A stretch of DNA of 24,675 bases, taken from NCBI RefSeq assembly GCF_016704835.1, contig NZ_JADIZJ010000008.1:1-24675 (forward strand), read 5' to 3'. Position 1 is the stretch's first letter. Each line of letters begins with the position of its first letter. The DNA comes from Sphingopyxis sp. (GTDB taxonomy: Bacteria; Pseudomonadota; Alphaproteobacteria; Sphingomonadales; Sphingomonadaceae). The notes under the pieces were generated by a model. That model was not told the DNA's origin and searched no databases. It worked only from the letters and a program-made list of their open reading frames with translations. A program made the translations under genes and the position numbers. Positions 9,192 to 16,430 of this stretch are shown one piece after another.

Positions 9192-9222
9192 TGGCTCCCC
9201 GGGTAGGATCTGAACCTACGAC
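9192..9222. other. Probable attachment site (att) at the 3' end of tRNA-Asn
   Basis: Inferred from the integrase gene pointing away from the 3' end of the tRNA and from the change at that point from core genes (right) to accessory genes (left). The identity segment should include the T-arm and acceptor end of the tRNA. The partner copy was not found in positions 1-9190 by reading, so it must lie left of the window. The exact core length cannot be set from one copy. Confidence 0.5.
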
Positions 9223-9266
9223 CGATCGATTAACAGTCGATTGCTCTACCGCTGAGCTACCGAGGA
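9192..9266 (-). tRNA. tRNA-Asn (anticodon GUU)
   Basis: Read on the minus strand, 75 bases including an encoded 3' CCA. The acceptor arms TCCTCGG and CCGGGGA pair with one G-T, the D arm holds AGCTCAGCGGTAGAGC, the anticodon loop is CTGTTAA (GTT, Asn), and the T arm contains GTAGGTTCAGATCCTAC. The discriminator base is G. It lies downstream of nadK and directly upstream of the integrase, and serves as the insertion site of the element to its left. Confidence 0.97.
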
Positions 9267-9348
9267 ACATCCCGCCGATGCGGGCAAGGCGGCCCTTTGC
9301 CGCGAGCCGTCAACTTTATCAAGAGGGTTTTGGCGGGATAGGCTCTGC

Positions 9349-10119
9349 TCAGACGATAAATTGTTCCATCGCGATGCGTTCGTCGAGCCCTTGATCAGGA
9401 TCGAACAGCAAAGTCAGCGGCCGACTGCGGTCGGTGGTGACCAGAACGGTCTTCACATCGCGGATCTCGCGCTGGTCGGCAACGGCGCTGACCGGGCGCT
9501 TCGCTGCCTCGCGGACGTTGAAGCGGATACTCGTCGATTCGGGGACGAGCGCACCGCGCCAGCGGCGCGGGCGGAACGGGCTGATCGGGGTCAGCGCCAG
9601 CATTTCGGATTCGAGCGGCAAGATCGGTCCGTTGGCGCTGAGGTTATAGGCGGTCGATCCCGCGGGGGTCGACACCAGCACCCCGTCGCACGCCAGTTCC
9701 TCGAGCATCGTCTTTTCGTTGATCAGCACTTCGAGCTTCGCCGCCTGGCGCGTTTCGCGGAGCAGTGAAATCTCGTTGATTGCGGGCAGGATATGGCGCT
9801 CGCCGCTGATCGTCGTGATGTCGCCGCTCAAGGGATGGATCAAAAAGGGACGCGCCGCCGCGAGCCGGTCGACCAGGCCTTCGACGCGAAACTCGTTCAT
9901 CAAAAAGCCGATGGTGCCGCGGTTCATCCCGAACACCGGCATGCTGCGCCGCTGGTCGAGCAGTTGGTGCAGCATGTGGAGCAGGAAACCGTCGCCGCCG
10001 AGCGCGATCAGCAAATCGGCCTCGTTCAGGTCGACGAAGTCATAGAGTGGGCGCAGCTCGGCCTCGGCTTCCATGGCGGCGGGCGCGTTCGATGCGACAA
10101 GCGCGATCTTGCGATGCAT
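9349..10119 (-). CDS. nadK: NAD kinase
   Basis: Intact 256-residue protein that phosphorylates NAD to NADP in the cytoplasm using ATP or polyphosphate. The glycine-rich GGDG motif (41-44) with the preceding LLIAL strand, the NE pair (115-116), and STPAGSTAYNLSANGP (about 150-165) are the signature elements of the family. Length is normal for alphaproteobacterial NadK. The start is ATG at 10119, 30 bases after the moaA stop, so it is probably co-transcribed with moaA. The tRNA-Asn gene lies 82 bases downstream in the same direction. No frame damage is visible. Confidence 0.96.
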   Translation of the reverse strand: MHRKIALVASNAPAAMEAEAELRPLYDFVDLNEADLLIALGGDGFLLHMLHQLLDQRRSMPVFGMNRGTIGFLMNEFRVEGLVDRLAAARPFLIHPLSGDITTISGERHILPAINEISLLRETRQAAKLEVLINEKTMLEELACDGVLVSTPAGSTAYNLSANGPILPLESEMLALTPISPFRPRRWRGALVPESTSIRFNVREAAKRPVSAVADQREIRDVKTVLVTTDRSRPLTLLFDPDQGLDERIAMEQFIV

Positions 10120-10149
10120 ATTGGTCCGGTTCCCCTAGCGGACAGGCTT

Positions 10150-11166
10150 TCAGCCGCCCGTTGCACTCATATGACGCGCGACCGCCGGTGTGGACTTTCG
10201 TTCGATGTGAAAGTCATGCGCGCGGGGTTTGCCAGCCAATGCCAGATCAATCAACCCATCGACGTCGCCAGCTTCACGCAGCGCCGCGCGCAGATCGACA
10301 TGGTCGTCCTGCCCCAGGCACATATAGACGCGCCCCTCGACGGTCAGGCGGATGCGATTGCAAGTCGCGCAGAAATTGTCCGACAAAGGCGTGATCAGGC
10401 CCAGCGTGACCGGGCTGCCCTCGACCGAGAAATAGCGCGCCGGACCGCCGGTGCGCTGGTCGACAGGGTACAGCGCGTGCGTTTCGCGCAGTGGAGCGAT
10501 GAAATGGTGGAGCGGAATATAATGATCACTCCGGTCGTCTTCGACCTCGCCGAGCGGCATTGTTTCGATGAGCGTGAGATCGCAGCCGGTCGCGGCGCAA
10601 TAATCGAACATCGGCAGGAGCTGATCGTCATTGAGCCCCGCGAGCGCGACCATGTTGATCTTGACCGCCAGCCCTGCGGCGCGCGCCGCGGCGATGCCGC
10701 GCAACGCGACATCGACGTCGCCGACGCGCGTAATATGCCGGAAAGCGGCGGGGTCGAGAGTGTCGAGACTGACGTTGATGCGTCGAACGCCAGCCGCCGC
10801 CAGCATCGGGGCATGTTCGGCCAGCCGCATGCCGTTGGTGGTCAGCGTCAGCTCATCGAGGCCGCGACCGACCATCGCCCCCAATCGCATCGCCAGCGTA
10901 TCGATGCCGCGCCGCACCAGGGGCTCGCCGCCGGTCAGGCGGATGCGGCGAATCCCCCGCGCGACGAATCGCTCGGCCAGTTCGCCCATTTCTTCGATGC
11001 TGAGCACCGCCGATTTGGGCAGAAAAATCATATCCTCTGCCATGCAATAGCGACAGCGCAGATCGCAGCGGTCGGTGACCGACAAGCGCAAGTAACTGAT
11101 TCGACGACCATGACCGTCGATCAATGGCGCCGTCGATGCGGCAGGTTGGGAAAATGTGGCAGCCAC
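10150..11166 (-). CDS. moaA: GTP 3',8-cyclase, molybdenum cofactor biosynthesis
   Basis: Radical SAM enzyme that, with MoaC, turns GTP into cyclic pyranopterin monophosphate. The N-terminal iron-sulfur motif is DRCDLRCRYC (C34, C38, C41 counting from the chosen start) and the C-terminal cluster uses C266, C269 and C283 (CATCNRIR...VYMC). The protein ends in Gly-Gly (MSATGG), the functional C-terminus of MoaA. The frame is open further upstream to a TTG at 11226, but that would overlap the divergent EAL gene and give an atypical leader. The GTG at 11166 gives 338 residues, normal for the family. Its ribosome site is weak, so the start is the least certain point. It forms a probable unit with nadK. 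Confidence 0.95.
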   Translation of the reverse strand: MAATFSQPAASTAPLIDGHGRRISYLRLSVTDRCDLRCRYCMAEDMIFLPKSAVLSIEEMGELAERFVARGIRRIRLTGGEPLVRRGIDTLAMRLGAMVGRGLDELTLTTNGMRLAEHAPMLAAAGVRRINVSLDTLDPAAFRHITRVGDVDVALRGIAAARAAGLAVKINMVALAGLNDDQLLPMFDYCAATGCDLTLIETMPLGEVEDDRSDHYIPLHHFIAPLRETHALYPVDQRTGGPARYFSVEGSPVTLGLITPLSDNFCATCNRIRLTVEGRVYMCLGQDDHVDLRAALREAGDVDGLIDLALAGKPRAHDFHIERKSTPAVARHMSATGG

Positions 11167-11225
11167 GCTGCTCTTGTGATGCAAAAGGCAGGAACTTGGC
11201 AAGCAAAGCCTGCTAGGGGGACGCA

Positions 11226-12418
11226 ATGAATCGCTTATCCGAAACCCTGTCTGCGTGTGTCCGAAAACTTGAAGCCCTGCACCTGCGTCACGACGCCGAC
11301 GCCGGCGTCATCCTGGTGCAGATCGATCAGATGGCGCGGATCAATAGTAGTGCCGGGACCGCGACGGGCGACGCGGTGCTTGACGAGATCGGGCGGCGGC
11401 TGGAAAATTTCGCCAGCGACGAATTCGGGCAGGGGTCGTGCGTCGACCGGCTCGACGGGCCGCGGTTCCTGATCGTGCCGTCGAGCCCGATGTCGCTGGG
11501 GCATTACGCGCGCAGGAGCGCGCGTTGCACGTAGCGCTGGCCGAACCGATCGTCGGTGATCCGAATGGGCGGCTGTCGATCCGCATCGCCGCGGCGCTGA
11601 TTGTCCGCGACGAGTCGGTGGCCGAGCAACTGCGCACCGCGGGTGACCAGCTCGCGCGCCCCGCATCGGCGCGCGATGGCGTGATGGTTCATGCCGCGCT
11701 GTCGGGCAATGAGGTGCTGATCCATTATCAGCCGCAATATGACGTCGGTACCGGCGAAATGATCGGGGTCGAGGCGCTGCTGCGCTGGCAGCATCCCGAA
11801 TTAGGCCTGCTCGGCGCCGGGCCGCTGGTGACGGCGGCGCGCGCGGCGCGGCTCGAGTGCGAGCTGACTGAACATGCGCACCGCGTCGCGCTGGCCGAAA
11901 TGGCGCAATGGCCCAAAGCGCTGGCCAAGCTGCGCGTGTCGCTCAACATCACCGCAGCCGATCTGGGCGACCCCGAATTTGCGGGACGGTTCGCCGCGAT
12001 GGCGAAAGCGGCGAAGATCGATCCCGACCGGCTGACCCTCGAACTTACCGAACAGGCGATGCTGAGTGATCCGGCGAGCGCCGCGGAGCAGTTGGCACAG
12101 ATCCGCGCGCTCGGCTGCGCGATCGCGATCGACGATTTCGGGACCGGCTATTCCAGCCTGTCGCTGCTTGCGCGGCTGCCAATCGATTATCTCAAGATCG
12201 ACAGCGGTTTTACCCGCACCATCGATGGCAGCGACCGCGACCGCATCGTGGTTCGCGCGATCGCCGATCTGGCGCGCGCTGGGATTGCTGGTGGTGGCCG
12301 GGGGATCGAGAATGAGCGCCAGTTGGCGCGATTGTCCGAGCTCGGCGTCGCGTCGTGGCAGGGGTTTTTGAAGTCGGGACCAGTGCCGGGCGATCAGTTG
12401 CTGGGGTTGATGGCGTAA
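11226..12418 (+). CDS. Degenerate GGDEF plus EAL domain protein (c-di-GMP related), frameshifted
   Basis: The start is the ATG at 11226 behind a good ribosome site (AGGGGG). The first 100 residues resemble a GGDEF fold, but the signature is DRLDGPRF instead of GGDEF, so cyclase activity is unlikely. A frame change at about 11505-11512 joins it to an EAL domain with EALLRW, SLNIT, LELTE, DDFGTGYSS, LKID and WQGF, a c-di-GMP phosphodiesterase layout. The expected AEGVE/AEGIE motif reads AGGIE once a local double frame slip at about 12275-12305 is corrected, so a catalytic Glu seems missing, or the base is misread. No membrane segments or sensor domain are visible. Transcribed divergently from moaA and convergent with mfd, 27 bases away. 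Confidence 0.85.
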
Positions 12419-12445
12419 AACCCCTCCCTTCAGGCGCGGGATTGG

Positions 12446-15400
12446 TCAGGCCACCTGCCGCGCCAGCTTGCCCAATCCCTTCGACAACTGCAGCGCGCCG
12501 TTCAGACGGGCGCCCGTACTCACCCAATCGCCGCTCACCGACAGCTTGTTGTCGGGGCGCAGCCGCGCGCGGCCTTTCAACCGTTCGACATAGGCGATCA
12601 GCCCGGGAACGTTTGCGAACTGGTCGCTGTGGAACGACACCAGCGCGCCCTTGGTGCCGACATCGAGCTTGGCAATCCCGGCGATCCGGGCGTTTGCCTT
12701 GATCTCCATCAGGAGGACGAGGTTTGCTGTTTCGGGCGGGAGTGGACCGAAGCGGTCGATCATCTCGGCCGCGAAAGCATCGAGCGCCGCGCGATCCTCG
12801 GCATCGTTGAGGCGGCGATAGAGCGCCATGCGCAGCGGCAGGTCGGGAACATAATCCTCGGGGATCAGGATCGGCGCATCGACGGTGATCGTCGGGGACA
12901 GTGCCTCGCGCGGCGGCAGGGTGCCGGCGCCCTCGGCTTTGGCGACCAAAATCGCCTCCTCGAGCATTGACTGATACAGCTCGAATCCGACCTCGCGGAT
13001 ATGACCCGACTGCTCGTCGCCAACGAGGTTGCCCGCGCCGCGAATGTCGAGATCGTGGCTCGCCAGCTGGAATCCTGCGCCCAGGGTGTCGAGATCGCCG
13101 AGCAGTTTGAGGCGCTTTTCCGCGGTGTCGGTGATCGCGCCATGTTCGGGCGTCGTCAGATAGGCGTATGCACGCGTCTTGGCGCGCCCGACCCGACCGC
13201 GCAACTGGTACAGCTGAGCCAGGCCGAAGCGGTCGGCGCGATGAATGATCAGTGTATTGGCGCTCGGGATGTCGAGCCCGGATTCCACGATCGTGGTTGA
13301 CAGCAGCACATCATATTTGCGGTCGTAGAAAGCGCTCATCCGGTCCTCGACCTCGGTCGGGGTCATCTGACCGTGTGCGACGACATATTTGATCTCGGGG
13401 ACGCGGTTGCGCAGGAATTCCTCGATGTCGGGCAAATCCTTGATCCGTGGCACGACGAAGAAACTCTGCCCGCCGCGGTCATGCTCGCGCAACAGGGCTT
13501 CGCGGAGGACAACTGCATCCCACGGCGCCACATAGGTGCGCACCGCCAGGCGGTCGACCGGCGGAGTCTGGATCACGCTGAGTTCGCGGAGGCCCGACAT
13601 CGCCATTTGTAGCGTGCGCGGGATCGGCGTCGCGGTCAGCGTCAGGACATGGACATCGGCCTTGAGCTGCTTCAGCCGTTCCTTGTGGACGACGCCAAAG
13701 CGCTGTTCTTCGTCGACGATGACTAGGCCGAGCTGTTTGAACTCGACCGATTTGGCGATCACCGCATGGGTGCCGATCACGATGTCGATGTGACCACTCG
13801 CCAGCCCGTCGCGGGTCTTTTGCGCTTCGCCGGCCGGGACGAGGCGCGACAGGCGGCCGATGTTCACCGGGAAACCTTTGAATCGCTCGACGAAATTGGT
13901 GAAATGCTGGCGTGCCAAGAGCGTGGTCGGACAGACGAGCGCAACCTGTGTCCCCGCCATTGCTGCGACGAAGGCGGCGCGCAGTGCGACCTCGGTCTTG
14001 CCGAATCCGACGTCGCCGCACACCAGCCGGTCCATCGGCTTGCCCGACGCCATGTCGGCGAGCACATCGCCGATCGCGCGGTCCTGATCGTCGGTTTCCT
14101 GATAGGGAAAGCGGTCGGCAAAAGCGGGGTAGGCGGCGTCCTGCACAAGCAATTCGCCCGAGCGCAGCGCGCGCTGCGCCGCGGTCGCCAGCAGTTCGCC
14201 CGCGATCTCGCGGATCCGCTCCTTCATCCGCGCCTTGCGCCGCTGCCACGCTTCGCCCCCGAGCCGGTCGAGCGCGACGCCGTCGCTTTCGCCGCCGTAG
14301 CGCGACAGCACGTCAAGGTTCTCGACCGGCACGTAAAGCTTGTCGCCGCTCGCGTAGGTCAGCGCGACGCAATCATGCGGGCTGTTGCCCACCGGGATCG
14401 AGGTCAGCCCCTCGTAACGCCCGATGCCATGGTCAAGGTGAACGACCATGTCGCCGACGCTGAGCGTCGCGAGTTCGGCGAGGAAAGCGTCGGCGCTCTT
14501 GCGGCGCTTCTGGCGGCGGACGAGGCGTTCGCCGAGGATGTCCTGTTCGGTGAGGAGGCTGATCGCGTCCGACGCAAAGCCGTGGTCGAGGGGCAGGACA
14601 ACCATTGCGGTCGCGCCGCCGCTTTCGGCCGAGGCAGTCCCGAGCGCATCCTGCCAGCCGTCGGCCGCGGCGAGCGACGTGACGCCATGCTCGCGCAGTA
14701 ACCCCGACAGGCGATCGCGTGCGCCGCCCGAATAGCTGGCGATGATCGTGCGGCGTCCCTTGCGACGTTCATCGGACAGATGATCGGCGACCTTGTCGTA
14801 AATATTGAGGTCGGCGGCGCGTTCGGGGGTGAAATCGCGCGCGGCGAACGTCTCGAGATCGATGACTTGCGGCGACGGTGCGACGTCGAACGGGGTGATG
14901 ATGTGGATCGGGCGGCGTGTTGCCGCGCCCGCCCATTCGGTTTCGGTCAGATACAGCGTTTCGGGGGCCAGCGGGCGATAGCTGCCGGTCGAATCCCGCT
15001 CAGCCGCGACGCGGTTCGCATGATAATCCGCGATCGCGGCAAAGCGCGTCTCGGCGGTCGCCTCGCTGCGGTGGCCGCGCAGCACCGGGGTCGCGGGGTC
15101 GATATGGTCGAACAGGTTCGCCAGCCGCTCCTCGAACAGCGGCAACCAATGGTCCATCCCCGCCTGTCGCCGCCCCTCGCTGACCGCCTGATACAGCGGA
15201 TCGCCGGTCGCCTGCGCGCCAAAGATTTCGCGGTAGCTCGACCGGAAGCGCTTGATCGTGTCCTGATCGAGCAAAGTTTCGGCGGCGGGGAGAAGTTGCA
15301 GCGCCTTGGCGGGGCCAAGGCTGCGCTGATCGGCGGGGTCGAAGCGGCGGAGGCTTTCGATCTCGTCACCGAAAAAATCGATGCGCAGGCCGTTCTCTTC

Positions 15401-15940
15401 ACCGGCGGGAAACAGGTCGACGATGCCGCCGCGCACCGCAAACTCGCCTTGGTCAGCGACGGTGTCGACGCGGCTGAAACCGTTCGCGACGAGCAGTTCC
15501 GCAAGCGAATCGCGGTCGATCCTTTGCCCGGCGGCGAGCGTCGTCGCGAGCTGACGGATGCGGAACGGGGTCAGCGTGCGCTGGGTGATCGCGGCAACGG
15601 TGGTGAGGATCAGCTCGCCGCGCTTGGGCGCGGCTTGCAGCGCCGACAAAGTCGCCAGCCGGTCGGCGCTGACACGCATCGACGGCCCGGCGCGGTCGTA
15701 GGGCAGGCAATCCCACGCGGGAAAGCGGTGGACGGTGAGATCGGGCGCAAAGAAGGGTGCGGCGTCGGCAATTGCCTGCATCGCGGTGTCGTCGGTCGCG
15801 ATATAAACGAGGCGCCGCGTCGCTGGCGCGCGCCAGATCGGCGAGGAGCAGCGGCAGGAACCCGTCAGGCCGCGCGCCAGTGTCAGCGGGGTCGTTGCCG
15901 ACCCAATCGCGGCGAAAATGTCGGCGGCAGGGATCGTCAT
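12446..15940 (-). CDS. mfd: Transcription-repair coupling factor
   Basis: 1164-residue ATPase that displaces RNA polymerase stalled at lesions and recruits UvrA. Visible in order: UvrB-like N-terminal module; RNA polymerase interaction domain around VGDMVVHLDHGIGRYEGL; RecG-like translocase with GDVGFGKT near residue 640, VDEEQRFGV near 740, TATPIPRTLQ, and the QLRGRVGR motif; and the C-terminal TRCF domain. Residues about 28-45 (15811-15862) are scrambled: a lost T near 15860 and an extra base near 15812 shift the frame and restore it, and the shifted frame reads the expected FLPLLLADLARAS. The start ATG at 15940 overlaps the sdhE stop (ATGA), so the two are co-transcribed. Confidence 0.97.
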   Translation of the reverse strand: MTIPAADIFAAIGSATTPLTLARGLTGSCRCSSPIWRAPATRRLVYIATDDTAMQAIADAAPFFAPDLTVHRFPAWDCLPYDRAGPSMRVSADRLATLSALQAAPKRGELILTTVAAITQRTLTPFRIRQLATTLAAGQRIDRDSLAELLVANGFSRVDTVADQGEFAVRGGIVDLFPAGEENGLRIDFFGDEIESLRRFDPADQRSLGPAKALQLLPAAETLLDQDTIKRFRSSYREIFGAQATGDPLYQAVSEGRRQAGMDHWLPLFEERLANLFDHIDPATPVLRGHRSEATAETRFAAIADYHANRVAAERDSTGSYRPLAPETLYLTETEWAGAATRRPIHIITPFDVAPSPQVIDLETFAARDFTPERAADLNIYDKVADHLSDERRKGRRTIIASYSGGARDRLSGLLREHGVTSLAAADGWQDALGTASAESGGATAMVVLPLDHGFASDAISLLTEQDILGERLVRRQKRRKSADAFLAELATLSVGDMVVHLDHGIGRYEGLTSIPVGNSPHDCVALTYASGDKLYVPVENLDVLSRYGGESDGVALDRLGGEAWQRRKARMKERIREIAGELLATAAQRALRSGELLVQDAAYPAFADRFPYQETDDQDRAIGDVLADMASGKPMDRLVCGDVGFGKTEVALRAAFVAAMAGTQVALVCPTTLLARQHFTNFVERFKGFPVNIGRLSRLVPAGEAQKTRDGLASGHIDIVIGTHAVIAKSVEFKQLGLVIVDEEQRFGVVHKERLKQLKADVHVLTLTATPIPRTLQMAMSGLRELSVIQTPPVDRLAVRTYVAPWDAVVLREALLREHDRGGQSFFVVPRIKDLPDIEEFLRNRVPEIKYVVAHGQMTPTEVEDRMSAFYDRKYDVLLSTTIVESGLDIPSANTLIIHRADRFGLAQLYQLRGRVGRAKTRAYAYLTTPEHGAITDTAEKRLKLLGDLDTLGAGFQLASHDLDIRGAGNLVGDEQSGHIREVGFELYQSMLEEAILVAKAEGAGTLPPREALSPTITVDAPILIPEDYVPDLPLRMALYRRLNDAEDRAALDAFAAEMIDRFGPLPPETANLVLLMEIKANARIAGIAKLDVGTKGALVSFHSDQFANVPGLIAYVERLKGRARLRPDNKLSVSGDWVSTGARLNGALQLSKGLGKLARQVA

Positions 15941-16197
15941 GGCAGCGGGATATAGTCCAGGCGGCGCATCGCGGCGATCATCTCGGGCCGGTTCAGATGC
16001 GCGGGCGGCTCACCGGTGCCGAGCGCCCACGCCATGATATCGACGTCGTCTTCCTCGACGACGATTTCATACCAGGCGATCTCGTCCTCGCCCCACGTCG
16101 TGGCATAGCGGTCGAAAAAGCCGCCGATCATATAGTCAGCCTCGCGCGTGCCGCGATGCCAGGCCCGGAATTTCAGGCGTTTGAGGCGGTCGGTCAT
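15937..16197 (-). CDS. sdhE: FAD assembly factor SdhE
   Basis: 86-residue small protein of the SdhE/YgfY (DUF339) family, which helps attach FAD covalently to succinate dehydrogenase flavoprotein. The RGxxE signature is present as HRGTREADYMIGGF, followed by the acidic stretch VVEEDDVDIMAWALG. The frame is open upstream to 16422, but that region is non-coding hairpin repeat; the ATG at 16197 gives the family's normal length and a GAGAAACAG ribosome region. Its stop overlaps the mfd start by four bases. The sdhE-mfd pair divergent from recG is a familiar alphaproteobacterial arrangement. Confidence 0.94.
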   Translation of the reverse strand: MTDRLKRLKFRAWHRGTREADYMIGGFFDRYATTWGEDEIAWYEIVVEEDDVDIMAWALGTGEPPAHLNRPEMIAAMRRLDYIPLP

Positions 16198-16211
16198 CTG
16201 TTTCTCTTTTC

Positions 16212-16392
16212 CCTTCTCGCTCGACGGGAGAAGGATACGGAGCCTTGCCGCTTTGCGGCTAGGCGAAGTTGGATGAGGGTGTGCGCTCGCATGGCGAGCG
16301 CGCGCTTGCTTTGCAAGCGCATACCCCTCACCCGCTGCGACTAACGAGCAAGCTGGTAAGTCTCGCTCCCCTCTCGCGCAAGGGGAGAGGGG
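16212..16392. repeat. Hairpin-rich intergenic repeat between sdhE and recG
   Basis: At least five stem-loops lie in 180 bases: 16212-16234 (7-bp arms CCTTCTC/GAGAAGG), 16242-16264 (GCCGC/GCGGC within GCC/GGC), 16283-16301 (8-bp arms GCGCTCGC/GCGAGCGC, loop ATG), 16302-16320 (8-bp arms GCGCTTGC/GCAAGCGC, loop TTT) and 16368-16392 (CCCCTCTC/GAGAGGGG). Flanks of the two central stems (16272-16282 and 16321-16331) also roughly pair. The arrangement looks like a dispersed intergenic palindromic element or small MITE. It fills the whole gap between two divergent genes, so their promoters must lie within it. Confidence 0.7.
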
Positions 16393-16430
16393 GTGTAACT
16401 TTGCGCGGTCAGCGTTAGACACGATGAACC

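Noticed and set aside
9271..9300. Small inverted repeats between nadK and tRNA-Asn (CCCGC/GCGGG and GCGGC/GCCGC)
   Set aside because: Arms of five bases without a T-run are too weak to call a terminator in GC-rich DNA.
9793..11229. Long plus-strand open frame (478 codons)
   Set aside because: Antisense shadow of nadK and moaA, which have clear motifs; high GC keeps the opposite strand open.
14780..15955. Plus-strand open frame of 391 codons
   Set aside because: Antisense to mfd, low-complexity Arg/Gly/Ala product, no recognisable domain.
15937..16422. Long version of SdhE (161 residues)
   Set aside because: The extra 75 residues translate the hairpin repeat; the family is about 85-90 residues and the ATG at 16197 fits.
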